18,552 nt of DNA from an uncultured Collinsella sp. (lineage in GTDB: Bacteria; Actinomycetota; Coriobacteriia; Coriobacteriales; Coriobacteriaceae). The first letter of the stretch is position 1. The number at the start of each line of letters is the position of its first letter. A program made the translations under genes and the position numbers. The stretch spans positions 1-18,552 of the forward strand of contig CABUUK010000049.1 of assembly GCA_902494765.1 (NCBI GenBank). Reading direction: 5' to 3'. This document shows positions 1 through 7,315 of the stretch, one piece after another. Under the pieces are notes generated by a model. It did no database searches and was not told where the DNA came from. It worked only from the letters and a program-made list of their open reading frames with translations.

Positions 1-118
1 CCTCGTATACTATCGTGAGGAGCGGATCAAGAAGTCCCTCGGGTGGCTCAGCCCGATGGAGTACCGCAGGAAGCTTGGATACGCCTAGGCGCGGTCCAAG
101 AAATCGTCCGCACCCCCA
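1..118 (+). mobile_element. 3' end of an IS3-family insertion sequence
   Basis: The left edge of the window holds the end of an IS3-family transposase gene, followed by about 30 bases of non-coding end. The end reads GGTCCAAGAAATCG then TCCGCACCCCCA and finishes in CA near 118, as expected for an IS3-family right terminal repeat (family elements end TG...CA). The left end lies outside the window, so neither the terminal repeat pair nor the target duplication can be confirmed. The element sits just downstream of a tRNA transcription unit. Confidence 0.6.
2..88 (+). CDS. IS3-family transposase OrfB, C-terminal 28 residues (partial)
   Basis: The open frame enters from the left edge and stops at TAG 86-88. 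The 28 visible residues read LVYYREERIKKSLGWL followed by SPMEYRRKLGYA. This matches the tail that closes IS3-family OrfB transposases (YN..RI...LGW.SP..YR...), just after the last acidic residue of the rve integrase domain. The DDE catalytic residues lie outside the window, so activity cannot be judged. The match is short but characteristic. Confidence 0.75.
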   Translation, partial: LVYYREERIKKSLGWLSPMEYRRKLGYA

Positions 119-144
119 TGTGGGGTCCCCGGCATGTATATGAA

Positions 145-180
145 AACGGCTCTGGCACCAAAAGGAGCCAAAGCCGTTAA
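145..180 (-). terminator. Rho-independent terminator of the tRNA-Pro/tRNA-Gly unit
   Basis: Read on the minus strand, AACGGCTTTGGC pairs with GCCAGAGCCGTT across a short loop and is followed directly by TTTT. It lies 10-45 bases past the 3' end of tRNA-Gly, in the right place and orientation to end the tRNA transcript. The stem has a single wobble or mismatch. Confidence 0.7.
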
Positions 181-190
181 AGATATCCTA

Positions 191-264
191 TGGAGCGGGC
201 GACGGGAATCGAACCCGCGTCATCAGCTTGGAAGGCTGGGGTTCTACCATTGAACTACGCCCGC
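191..264 (-). tRNA. tRNA-Gly (anticodon TCC)
   Basis: The minus strand folds as a full cloverleaf. The acceptor stem GCGGGCG pairs with CGCCCGC, and the D arm contains AGTTCAATGGTAGAA. The anticodon loop is CTTCCAA, giving anticodon UCC for glycine, and the T arm contains GGTTCGATTCC. The CCA end is encoded (191-193). It lies 6 bases after tRNA-Pro, so the two are co-transcribed. Confidence 0.95.
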
Positions 265-270
265 AAGATA

Positions 271-347
271 TGGTCGGGACGACAGGATTTGAACCTGCGA
301 CATCCTGCTCCCAAAGCAGGCGCGCTACCAAACTGCGCCACGTCCCG
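271..347 (-). tRNA. tRNA-Pro (anticodon TGG)
   Basis: The minus strand gives a 77-nt tRNA with CCA encoded (271-273). The acceptor stem begins CGGGACG and pairs with CGTCCCG. The D arm is GCGCAGTTTGGTAGCGC, the anticodon loop is TTTGGGA (anticodon UGG) within stem CCTGC/GCAGG, and the T arm contains GGTTCAAATCC. It is the first gene after the promoter at 399-427 and is followed by tRNA-Gly. Confidence 0.95.
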
Positions 348-398
348 AAGGTGTTGAGCAGCTAAGGTCTAAACCTTGCGTGTCCCAAAGCGAAGGAA

Positions 399-427
399 AT
401 TATAGGGGAGACTCCCCGCCTGTGCAA
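399..427 (-). promoter_or_regulatory. Sigma70-type promoter of the tRNA unit
   Basis: On the minus strand there is a -35 hexamer TTGCAC (422-427), a 17-base spacer and a perfect -10 TATAAT (399-404). Spacing and sequence are close to consensus. It sits about 50 bases upstream of tRNA-Pro and just past the end of brnQ, so the tRNAs have their own strong promoter. Confidence 0.8.
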
Positions 428-438
428 GCGCAGAAACC

Positions 439-1797
439 CTAGCTCCTCGAATGTGCGACAAAACGACTATGGAGCAGGCCGATCACAAATGCCACCACGG
501 CAACCGGCGCCCACGCGGCACCGATATCCGCCAACGGCAGCGCATCAAACGGCAGCCACGTGCCCCCAAAGAACGCATCGCGGACCGAGGTGATCACGCT
601 CTGCACGGCAACCACACCGCCAACCCAGACCCACACCTGCGGATGAGCGTCGCAAAAGCCGTGTACCAAACCCATGAGAACCAGCACGATGGCGACGGGA
701 TACAAGGCGTTAAGCATGGGCACCGAGAACATAAGGATCACGTCGAGGCCCACGTTGGAGAACACGCACGAAAACGCCGCGAACACAAAGGCAAGGATCG
801 CGAAGGAGCGGCGCATGGCCCCCTCGGAAGCCTCCGCTCCCCCTTCAACTACGTACGTCTCACAGAAATAGCGCGAGCAGCAGCTAATAAGACCGATGCA
901 CACGTTCATGCAGGCGAGGAAAAAGATCGCGAAGACCACGACCGTGCCAGCAAGCCCAAAATGCATGGAGGCCGAACGAGCGAGGATGGCAGCGCCGTTG
1001 GTGGCATCGGGCATAACCGTGCCGAGTTGCATTCCGGCAAGCGCCAGGCCGCAGTAGATGATGGCCATGAGCACGCCGGCGATCACACCCGAACGCGAGA
1101 TCTCGAAGGCCACGCGCCTATCGTCGGTAACGCCCAACTCGTGGATGGTCTCGGCGATGATGATGCCGAAGGCGAGCGACGCGAGCAGGTCCATGGTCTG
1201 ATAGCCAGTCAAAAAGCCCTGCACGGCGGCGCCTGCATCGTAGGGAGCCTGAGGCGCGGCAGCCGGTCCCAGTGGCGAGACCACGGCGGCACCCACGACC
1301 AACACGATGAGCACAATGAGCGCGGGGCCCGTAATGCGGCCGAGCACGCGCGTGATGACACCTGGGCGCAGCGTGAGAGCAAACGCGACGACAAAGAAGC
1401 CAACGGCAAACACCAGGCGAGCCGTGCCAAGCGAAACGCCCTCGGGCAGCAGCGGCACCAGCATCTCGAAGGCCGTGGAGCTCGTACGCGGAATGGCCAG
1501 GCACGGGCCGATGGCCAGATACACCGCCGCAACAAAGAACTCACCGAACTTGGGGTGCACGCGGCCGGCAAGCTCGCGCGCCGTTCCGGCAAGCGCCACG
1601 GCGATAAAGCCCATGACGGGCAGGCCGATGGCGGCGATGAGAAAGCCGAGCATGGCGACCGGCGTGGCTGAACCTGCTTGCAGCGCCAGCAGTGGCGGAA
1701 TGATAAGGTTGCCGGCGCCAAAGAGCATCGAGAACAGGGCGATGCCGACGGTAACGACATGGTCGGAGCGCAGACCACGCGAGGCGGATGAGGCCAT
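439..1797 (-). CDS. brnQ: Branched-chain amino acid transport protein BrnQ
   Basis: This is a 452-residue integral membrane protein of the LIVCS family, a cation-coupled importer of leucine, isoleucine and valine. The first transmembrane segment carries LFSMLFGAGNLIIPPLLALQ at about residues 21-40, a family hallmark. About a dozen hydrophobic segments follow to the C terminus, and the length is normal for the family (about 430-450). ATG at 1797 is chosen because GAAAGG lies 7 bases upstream; the in-frame GTG at 1803 sits too close to that site. It is separated from the selenium genes by a terminator at 1821-1850. I see no clear promoter of its own in the short gap. Confidence 0.93.
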   Translation of the reverse strand: MASSASRGLRSDHVVTVGIALFSMLFGAGNLIIPPLLALQAGSATPVAMLGFLIAAIGLPVMGFIAVALAGTARELAGRVHPKFGEFFVAAVYLAIGPCLAIPRTSSTAFEMLVPLLPEGVSLGTARLVFAVGFFVVAFALTLRPGVITRVLGRITGPALIVLIVLVVGAAVVSPLGPAAAPQAPYDAGAAVQGFLTGYQTMDLLASLAFGIIIAETIHELGVTDDRRVAFEISRSGVIAGVLMAIIYCGLALAGMQLGTVMPDATNGAAILARSASMHFGLAGTVVVFAIFFLACMNVCIGLISCCSRYFCETYVVEGGAEASEGAMRRSFAILAFVFAAFSCVFSNVGLDVILMFSVPMLNALYPVAIVLVLMGLVHGFCDAHPQVWVWVGGVVAVQSVITSVRDAFFGGTWLPFDALPLADIGAAWAPVAVVAFVIGLLHSRFVAHSRS

Positions 1798-1820
1798 AGA
1801 CACACCTTTCGGGTCGAAAC

Positions 1821-1850
1821 AAAAACGGGACGGGCAAAAGACCCGTCCCG
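1821..1850 (-). terminator. Rho-independent terminator closing the selenium gene series
   Basis: On the minus strand CGGGACGGG pairs perfectly with CCCGTCCCG (1842-1850 with 1826-1834) around a 7-base loop, followed by TTTTTGTTT. It begins 15 bases after the stop codon of the aminotransferase gene. It should end the long operon, and any transcription of brnQ would have to read through it or start after it. Confidence 0.85.
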
Positions 1851-1864
1851 CAAGTATATACGCT

Positions 1865-3004
1865 CTAGCAGGCTAAATCGCGCAAAGCGTCAATCGCGGT
1901 GTCGACTTCCTCGTCCGTGTTGAAATACCCAAACGAGAAGCGAACGACACCCTGACGCTCGGTCCCCAGCGCACGGTGCATGAGCGGGGCGCAATGGGCG
2001 CCGGGGCGCGTCGCAATCCCCCACCCTTGCATGAGTGCATCCGAGATCTCGGCAGAGTCGATATCGCCCACGTTGAGCGAGACGATCGCCGAGCGCGTCG
2101 GTTGGCCAAAGGCACCATAGAGCTTAATCCCCGGAATCTCGCGCACACCGGCAAGGAAGCGATCAGCGAGCGCACGCTCGTGGGCAGCAATCGCCTCGAC
2201 CCCACCCTGGGCCTCGATAAAGTCGAGACCAGCGGAAAGGCCGGCGATACCGTGGCCGTTGAGCGTGCCCGCCTCAAGGCGCGTGGGCCACTCAAGCGGC
2301 TGCAACGCATCGAAACTGTGCACGCCCGTGCCGCCCATGGCCCACGGCGCCACGTCAATGCCCTCTGCTACGGCCAGGCCGCCGGTCCCCTGCGGACCCA
2401 TGAGCCCCTTGTGGCCGGTAAAGCACACCACGTCGAGCCCCATGGCCTGCATATCGATATGCACCGTGCCGACAGACTGCGAGGCGTCGACGATCGCCAG
2501 CGCGCCGGCCGCATGCGCGATGGCAGCCACACGCGAAACGTCGACCGCGTTGCCGGTCACGTTGGAGGCATGCGTCACCACCACGGCGCGCGTACCCGGC
2601 GTGACAAGCCGCTCGAGTTCGTCGTAGTCGAGCACACCGTTAACGTCACAGCCCGCATGCTCAACGGTCACACCCCGTTCCGCTGCCAGGCGGTTGAGCG
2701 GACGCAGTACGGAGTTGTGCTCGAGCACCGTTGTGACCACATGGTCGCCGGGGCGCACCACCCCGTTGATGGCGGTGTTGAGCGCCGCCGTGGAGTTGGG
2801 CGTAAAGCACACATGGTCCGCCCTCGGGCAACCCAAAAGGCGCGCGAGCTTGGCACGGCAGCCGTGGATGGTACGCGCCGCGTCGAGCGCACCCGACGTG
2901 GCGCCGCGCCCGGCATTGCCGAGCGAGCACATCGCCTGCGTCACGGCATCGATGACCGTCTGCGGCTTGTGCATGGTCGTCGCTGCGTTATCCAGGTAGA
3001 TCAT
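1865..3004 (-). CDS. Class V aminotransferase, cysteine desulfurase family (selenium-associated)
   Basis: This is a 379-residue PLP enzyme of the NifS/SufS-like cysteine desulfurase group. It resembles the subfamily found with yedF and selD (TIGR01977 type, from memory). Visible residues are MIYLDNAATT at the start, His97 (LEHNS), Asp173 (VDASQS), the PLP lysine Lys199 in TGHKGLMGPQG, and the active-site cysteine Cys338 in RPGAHCAP. The role is probably to release sulfur or selenium from cysteine or selenocysteine as a persulfide or perselenide. The final residue is also Cys. ATG 3004 has GGGAGG 6 bases upstream and overlaps the previous stop codon as ATGA, so translation is coupled. Donor specificity (S or Se) cannot be read from the sequence. 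Confidence 0.88.
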   Translation of the reverse strand: MIYLDNAATTMHKPQTVIDAVTQAMCSLGNAGRGATSGALDAARTIHGCRAKLARLLGCPRADHVCFTPNSTAALNTAINGVVRPGDHVVTTVLEHNSVLRPLNRLAAERGVTVEHAGCDVNGVLDYDELERLVTPGTRAVVVTHASNVTGNAVDVSRVAAIAHAAGALAIVDASQSVGTVHIDMQAMGLDVVCFTGHKGLMGPQGTGGLAVAEGIDVAPWAMGGTGVHSFDALQPLEWPTRLEAGTLNGHGIAGLSAGLDFIEAQGGVEAIAAHERALADRFLAGVREIPGIKLYGAFGQPTRSAIVSLNVGDIDSAEISDALMQGWGIATRPGAHCAPLMHRALGTERQGVVRFSFGYFNTDEEVDTAIDALRDLAC

Positions 3005-3252
3005 CGCACGACCTCCCACATATCAATCACGGTATAGCCCTCGGTGGGAACGCCCGCCGCGGTAAGCTCGCTGCGCAGCAGCTCCTCATCGGCAGGCAAC
3101 GCCTTCCACGCCAGACCGCAGCCGGCAGCGACCTCCCCGGGCACGGGAATCGTTCGCCCGGGAAGACCGCGCTCAATGCACAGGGACTCGCAACCCATGG
3201 CGGCCGCCGTGGTGGGAAACGTGATGACAAGCGCCGGGCGCTTCTCCCTCAT
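3001..3252 (-). CDS. DUF3343 putative Se/S carrier-like protein
   Basis: This small soluble protein of 83 residues matches the DUF3343 family, described in Pfam as putative Se/S carrier-like. It has Cys21 and Cys25 and a likely key cysteine, Cys45, in EVAAGCGLAWKAL. ATG 3252 is chosen because GGAG lies 5-6 bases upstream; a TTG 15 bases earlier would overlap that site. The stop overlaps the start of the aminotransferase gene (ATGA), so the two proteins are probably made in fixed ratio. A plausible role is to accept sulfur or selenium from the desulfurase and pass it on. That is inference from the family name and position. Confidence 0.82.
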   Translation of the reverse strand: MREKRPALVITFPTTAAAMGCESLCIERGLPGRTIPVPGEVAAGCGLAWKALPADEELLRSELTAAGVPTEGYTVIDMWEVVR

Positions 3253-3271
3253 GGCAACTCCAACCAATACG

Positions 3272-3898
3272 CTACGGGCGCACGACGCGCGCGGCCTGCT
3301 CCATCTTCTCCACGATCACGTACATGTTGGTGACCTCGCCCACCGCAAGCTGGTCTTTAATGCCATAGTGGTCGAGGCAGGTACCGCAGGTGAGAATCTC
3401 GACACCCTGCTCCGCCAAGCCCTTCAGGTCATCGAGCACCGGCGAGCCCTCGACGGTGAGCTTGGCACCGCCGTTGTAGAACAGCATGGTCGCGGGCAGC
3501 TCCTCCTGCTGCGTCACGGCAAAGACAAACGCCTTCATGAGCTTGTGGCCCAGCTCGTCGTCGCCACGGCCCATGCAATCGGTATAGACGGAAATGACAA
3601 GTTTGCCCTTGCCGGCGCTGGCGTCGCAGAAAGCGGCGCCGTCCTGCTCGGGGTCCGCAACGGCCACGGCACCGGCGGTCGCGACGGTCACGTGCCACTC
3701 AGCGTCCGAGATCTTCTCGACCGAGGCCGTGCAGCCCTTCTCCTGCGCCATCTTCGAGATGTTCTTGACGGCGGTCTCGTTGTCGACCGAGGTCACGACT
3801 GTGCCCTCGCCATCGAGTTGCTTCAGGGCTTTGAGCGTCTTGACGACGGGCAGCGGGCAGGCATCGCCCATGGCATTGACTTCAATTTTGGTAGACAT
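3272..3898 (-). CDS. yedF: Selenium metabolism protein YedF
   Basis: This 208-residue two-domain protein has an N-terminal TusA/SirA-like domain (about 1-75) with the sulfur-transfer motif CPLP at 14-17. A DsrE-like C-terminal domain follows (about 97-208) with CGTCLDHYG at 171-179. The arrangement and length fit the selenium-associated YedF family (TIGR03527), which occurs with selD and is linked to selenium-dependent molybdenum hydroxylases. ATG 3898 is preceded by AAAGGA at good spacing; the in-frame TTG at 3913 would lie on that site. Its neighbours are selD upstream (59-base gap with a hairpin) and DUF3343 downstream (19-base gap). It probably carries selenium or sulfur as a persulfide-type group; the exact partner is unknown. 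Confidence 0.92.
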   Translation of the reverse strand: MSTKIEVNAMGDACPLPVVKTLKALKQLDGEGTVVTSVDNETAVKNISKMAQEKGCTASVEKISDAEWHVTVATAGAVAVADPEQDGAAFCDASAGKGKLVISVYTDCMGRGDDELGHKLMKAFVFAVTQQEELPATMLFYNGGAKLTVEGSPVLDDLKGLAEQGVEILTCGTCLDHYGIKDQLAVGEVTNMYVIVEKMEQAARVVRP

Positions 3899-3917
3899 AG
3901 TTTTTCCTTTCAAAAGG

Positions 3918-3941
3918 GACCGCCCAGAACAGTAGGCGGTC
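3918..3941 (-). promoter_or_regulatory. Intercistronic hairpin between selD and yedF
   Basis: On the minus strand GACCGCC (3935-3941) pairs with GGCGGTC (3918-3924) around a 10-base loop and is followed by CCTTTTG. It resembles a weak attenuating terminator or an mRNA-stabilising stem inside the operon. The T run is short, so partial read-through to yedF is expected if it terminates at all. Confidence 0.45.
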
Positions 3942-3957
3942 GCATAAACGGTTTTCC

Positions 3958-5007
3958 TTAATGCACAACGCGAACGGCAGGACCGCCTGGTACCGGCTCG
4001 TACACGCGCCCGACGACGGCGGCGATACGTCCTTCGGCATGTAGACGGCTCGCAAGCTCATCCACATCAGCAGCAGGTGCCGCGATAAGCAGGCCACCAG
4101 ACGTCTGCGGGTCGTACAGCGCGTCGAGCATGCCCGGCTCAAGGTCCTCGTCGGCCGTCACGCGCGGGCCAAAGAAGTCCTGGTTGCGGTAGGAGCCCGC
4201 GGGGATAATGCCCAAACGCGCCATGTCGAGCACCTGGTCAAAGAGTGGCACCGCCCCCGACGCAAGCTCAACTTGCACGCCCGAGCCCTCGGCCATCTCG
4301 CACGCGTGCCCGATCAGACCAAAGCCCGTAATGTCGGTGCAGCCGTGAAGCTCAAGTCCCTCGGCCAGACGAATCGGAGCCTCGTTGAGGGTGCGCATCG
4401 AGTCAAACATGGCTGCGGCCTCGTCCTGCTCGATGAGCTCGCCCTTAATGGCCGTGGTGATGATGCCCGAGCCAACCGCCTTGGTCAGCAGTAACGCATC
4501 GCCCACGCGCGCGCCGCTGTTGGCGAGCATGCGGTCGAGCGCGACAAACCCGCTCACGGACAGGCCGTACTTGGGCTCGTCGTCGTTGATGGTGTGACCG
4601 CCCGCGATGGAGCAACCCGCCTCGACGCACTTGTCGGCGCCGCCCGCCAGAATCTGACCGGCAACCTCAACGCCCAGACAGCTCGGGATGCACAGCAAGT
4701 TCATGGCATGGCTCGGCCGCCCGCCCATGGCGTAGATGTCCGACAGTGAGTTTGCCGCGGCGATCTGGCCAAATAGAAACGGGTCGTCGACCATCGGTGG
4801 GAAGAAGTCGATGGACTGCACGAGCCCCAGGTTCTCCCCTACGCGGAAGACGCTCGCATCGTCGGAGGTATCGAACCCCACGAGCAAGTTGTCGTTATGC
4901 ACATTGGGCAAATCGCCCAGGACCTGGGCGAGGGCTCCGGGAGCCAACTTAGCGGCTCAACCGCTCGCGGCCGTCATGGACGTGAGCTTAATCTGATCGT
5001 CAGCCAT
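3958..5007 (-). CDS. selD: Selenide, water dikinase SelD (selenoprotein, Sec17)
   Basis: SelD makes selenophosphate from selenide and ATP, the selenium donor for selenocysteine and for selenium-modified enzymes. The full 349-residue protein starts at ATG 5007 with AGGAGG 6 bases upstream. It reads MADDQIKLTSMTAASG, then in-frame TGA (4957-4959), then AAKLAPG. The TGA falls exactly at residue 17, the catalytic Cys/Sec position of the family, and Lys20 follows. Downstream are metal/ATP residues in GFDTSDDASVF, SIDFFPPMVDD, ANSLSDIYAMGGRP and AGGHTINDDEP. A SECIS-like hairpin sits at 4915-4929. Conventional gene calling would start at TTG 4947 and lose the active site. The second cysteine of the E. 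coli motif (GCGCK) is alanine here. Confidence 0.95.
4915..4959 (-). promoter_or_regulatory. UGA Sec codon with SECIS-like hairpins in selD
   Basis: After the TGA at 4957-4959 the mRNA can form GGCTC-CCG-GAGCC (4945-4933). A stronger 6-bp stem GCCCAG-GTC-CTGGGC follows (4929-4915). The second has a small loop starting with G, about 34 bases past the UGA. That fits what is known of bacterial SECIS elements, and its CAGGTCCTG top resembles the GCAGGTCTGC top of the E. coli fdhF SECIS. Folding was judged by eye. Confidence 0.75.
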
Positions 5008-5077
5008 CGATACCTCCTCTCATCGGTCAATCATTTTCTCCCAGTATACGCATGAATGCGAGCCTGCGGCGGATGCA

Positions 5078-5842
5078 TTAATTGAGCGCCTGTGCGCGAA
5101 TCGCCGCGCCGATGGCACCAGCAAAGCGAGCCTGGGGCGAGGTGGTCACCGGCGACCCCAGCAGCTCGCCCAACCGCTCCACCACGAAGGCGTTCTCGCA
5201 CAGGCCACCGGTCAGGTAGTACGGGGCGCCCGCGGCCTGCCCGGCCATGGTCGCCACGCGCGAGACCACGCTGTCGATCACGCCACGCGCAATGTTCTCG
5301 CGCGGCTCACCGCGACCGATCAGGCTGATAACCTCGCTTTCGGCAAACACCGTGCACATGCTGCTGATCTTGGTGGGCTCGCCGGAACGCGCCAGGTCAG
5401 CCATCTGCTGCTGGGAAATGCCTAGGCGATCGGCCATGATCTCCAAAAAGCGCCCCGTGCCGGCGGCGCACTTGTCGTTCATGGCAAACTTGGCCACGCG
5501 GCCACTTTTAAGCTGAATGACCTTGGTGTCCTGGCCGCCTACGTCAATCACCGTGCCGTGATCGCCAAACAGGCGCACGGCACCGGTACCGTGGCAGGTG
5601 ATCTCGGTCACGACCTTGTGCGCATAGGGCACGGCGACACGACCGTAGCCGGTCGCGACCACACGCACATCGTCGGCTGCCACGTCATAGCCGGCCGCTG
5701 CCAGCGCCTCGCGCAGCCGCTCGGAAGCATCGACCGAGGAGAACCCGGTTGGCTGCACGCACGTCCACGCCACCGAACCCTCCCCGTCGACCACAGCAGC
5801 CTTAGCCGCCGTAGACCCGATATCGATCCCGATCCCTATCAT
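5078..5842 (-). CDS. ATP-dependent activator/reductase of the double-cubane proteins (HgdC/BadF-type)
   Basis: This is a 254-residue ASKHA-fold ATPase of the 2-hydroxyacyl-CoA dehydratase activator family (component A). GIDIGSTAAK (4-13) is the phosphate-binding strand turn and DVGGQDTK (100-107) a second nucleotide motif. Cys125 in NDKCAAGTG and Cys163 in SSMCTVFAESE are spaced as the two ligands per subunit that hold a bridging [4Fe-4S] cluster in the homodimer. It should use ATP to push low-potential electrons onto the neighbouring reductase subunits. ATG 5842 has GGGAG 6 bases upstream. It lies between the reductases (155-base gap with a structured repeat) and selD (70-base gap). Length is typical (about 255-270). 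Confidence 0.92.
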   Translation of the reverse strand: MIGIGIDIGSTAAKAAVVDGEGSVAWTCVQPTGFSSVDASERLREALAAAGYDVAADDVRVVATGYGRVAVPYAHKVVTEITCHGTGAVRLFGDHGTVIDVGGQDTKVIQLKSGRVAKFAMNDKCAAGTGRFLEIMADRLGISQQQMADLARSGEPTKISSMCTVFAESEVISLIGRGEPRENIARGVIDSVVSRVATMAGQAAGAPYYLTGGLCENAFVVERLGELLGSPVTTSPQARFAGAIGAAIRAQALN

Positions 5843-5894
5843 GGCTCTCTCCCAATCTAAACATCAAAGACAGCTGCGCGTTCAGGCGCCTTAG

Positions 5895-6003
5895 CTCTAG
5901 GTTTCTCAGGTGCCGGAGATTGCCCCGAAAGAGGAGCGCAGCGTACTTTGGGTACGCAAGCGACGGTTTGAGGAGCAAGATCCGGTGCCTGAGGAAGCTA
6001 GAG
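5895..6003. repeat. Structured palindromic element, copy 1
   Basis: A ~109-base imperfect palindrome. Outer arms CTCTAGGTTTCTCAGG plus TGCCGGA (5895-5917) pair with TCCGGTG plus CCTGAGGAAGCTAGAG (5981-6003). The inner stem is TTGC..CC with GG.GCAA, and the apical hairpins are GCGTAC-TTTGG-GTACGC and CAAGC-GACG-GTTTG. The right arm overlaps the stop codon of the upstream reductase gene. A second copy with compensatory changes is at 7199-7300. Remaining non-Watson-Crick pairs are mostly G-U when read on the plus strand. It could be a REP-like repeat, an RNA motif or a transcript-end structure. Confidence 0.75.
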
Positions 6004-7161
6004 GGTTTCGATAAAGGCGGCGATGCGGGTCTCGATCTGGCCCATGTCACCGTTGCTGTAGTCGGTCTCGATCTTCATATACGGAATACCCGCACCCTCG
6101 ACGGCCTCCTGCATGCGCGCGCTCTCAACGTTGAAGGTGTGGCACGCCTGGAGCACGCTCTCTACCACGCCATCGACATGGTACTTCTCGCACATGGTCA
6201 GCGTGTTCTCCATGCGGCCGTCGTTAGGCGTCATGACCGAGCAGTTGATATCCAGGTAGCGGTCGGCGATGGCGCGCAGGATATCGGGAGCCTCCGGGTC
6301 GATCATCATGGCCGCCGTGCGCTCACCCGAGCAGTCGTCCATGCACACGACCACACCGCCGTTGGACTCGATGGTGCGACCGATCTTGTTGATTACGCCA
6401 CCCACTGGGCAGCCGGTGATCAGAATGCGCTTGGCATCCGCCGCGACCGGGCGCTCGCCCGCGTCGTAGGCCTCGCGCAGCTTGACAATCTTTTGCTCCA
6501 GCTGCTGCGCATAGGCCTCGATATCAAAGCTGAACGTGCCGGCAAACATGGTGCTCATCAGGTCGACGCCGCTCATGGCCGCCGGCTGGTTGGCCTGCAG
6601 CGCAAACATCTCGAGCTGGGCCGCACGCAAGCGGTTGCGACGACGGACGGCAGCGCGCAGGTCATCGTCGGTAATCGTGATGCCGTAGAAGTTCTCGAGC
6701 TCCTCCTTGAGCAGGCAGCACTCCTCGTACCAGCCTTCACGCTCGTAGGCGCGATCGCGACCCTGCGGAAGATGCAGAATGTGCGTGCGCTTGAGCTCGT
6801 TGAGTAGCTCGTACATCTTCTTCTTGCCGTCGCAGGTGGTCTCACCGATGATCATGTCGCTAAAGTACGTAAACGGGCACTTTTGCGAATAGGCAAAACC
6901 ATACGTCGACTTGATGAGCGGACACAGATTTGCCGGCAGCACCTTCTCGGCCTCGGGAATCACCTCATCGGACGTACCGCACAGAGCGACACTTGCGGCC
7001 CCCGCGGCATCGATAATCTCGAGCGGCGTATAGCTGCACAAAAAGCCGACCAGGCGATTGCCTGCCTGCTTGTAATCCTTGACGCGAATAAACGACGCCT
7101 TGCGCTGCTCGTTGAACTCCTCAAACGTGGACGGCAACGGCTGCTCAATATATTCCGACAT
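5998..7161 (-). CDS. Double-cubane-cluster / 2-hydroxyacyl-CoA dehydratase family reductase, paralog 2
   Basis: This 387-residue protein of the HgdB/FldC/DCCP superfamily reduces difficult substrates with electrons from an ATP-driven activator. Cysteines align one-for-one with paralog 1: Cys42 (LCSYTPLE), Cys61, Cys80 (CPLIKS), Cys95, Cys110 (GETTCDGKKK), Cys277 (DDCSGE), Cys307 (DINCSVMTPND) and Cys340 (LQAC). The CPLIKS/CDGKKK pattern is what I associate with double-cubane-cluster anaerobic reductases (E. coli YjiM-like) rather than classical HgdA/HgdB. ATG 7161 is chosen for AAGGAG 4-5 bases upstream; the frame stays open further upstream, but that stretch reads through the repeat at 7199-7300. 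The substrate is unknown. Confidence 0.88.
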   Translation of the reverse strand: MSEYIEQPLPSTFEEFNEQRKASFIRVKDYKQAGNRLVGFLCSYTPLEIIDAAGAASVALCGTSDEVIPEAEKVLPANLCPLIKSTYGFAYSQKCPFTYFSDMIIGETTCDGKKKMYELLNELKRTHILHLPQGRDRAYEREGWYEECCLLKEELENFYGITITDDDLRAAVRRRNRLRAAQLEMFALQANQPAAMSGVDLMSTMFAGTFSFDIEAYAQQLEQKIVKLREAYDAGERPVAADAKRILITGCPVGGVINKIGRTIESNGGVVVCMDDCSGERTAAMMIDPEAPDILRAIADRYLDINCSVMTPNDGRMENTLTMCEKYHVDGVVESVLQACHTFNVESARMQEAVEGAGIPYMKIETDYSNGDMGQIETRIAAFIETL

Positions 7162-7198
7162 ATAACTCCTTAACAAACCTTTTAACCAACCAAGGAAA

Positions 7199-7300
7199 CG
7201 GCTTTCCCAGGTGCCCGAGGTTGCCGTGAAAGAGAAGCGCCGCGTACTTTGGTACGCAAACGATGGTTTGAACGGCAAGATCGGGTGCCTGGGGAAGCCG
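7199..7300. repeat. Structured palindromic element, copy 2
   Basis: A ~102-base palindrome about 85% identical to copy 1. Outer arms CGGCTTTCCCAGGTGCCCGA (7199-7218) pair with TCGGGTGCCTGGGGAAGCCG (7281-7300). The inner stem TTGCCGT pairs with ACGGCAA, and the apical hairpins are GCGTAC-TTTG-GTACGC and CAAAC-GATG-GTTTG. It lies wholly in the 154-base gap between the two reductase genes, 15 bases past the stop of paralog 1. Differences from copy 1 preserve pairing in several stems. Confidence 0.78.
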
Positions 7301-7315
7301 CCGGGACAGATACCC

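Noticed and set aside
451..1671. A 406-codon open frame on the plus strand opposite brnQ
   Set aside because: Its translation is rich in His, Arg, Glu and Gly with no family pattern, as expected opposite a GC-rich membrane-protein gene. The minus frame is a clear BrnQ.
4945..4947. TTG start for selD at 4947
   Set aside because: It would delete the active-site loop. The region upstream through the TGA is conserved SelD N terminus with a good ribosome site at 5007.
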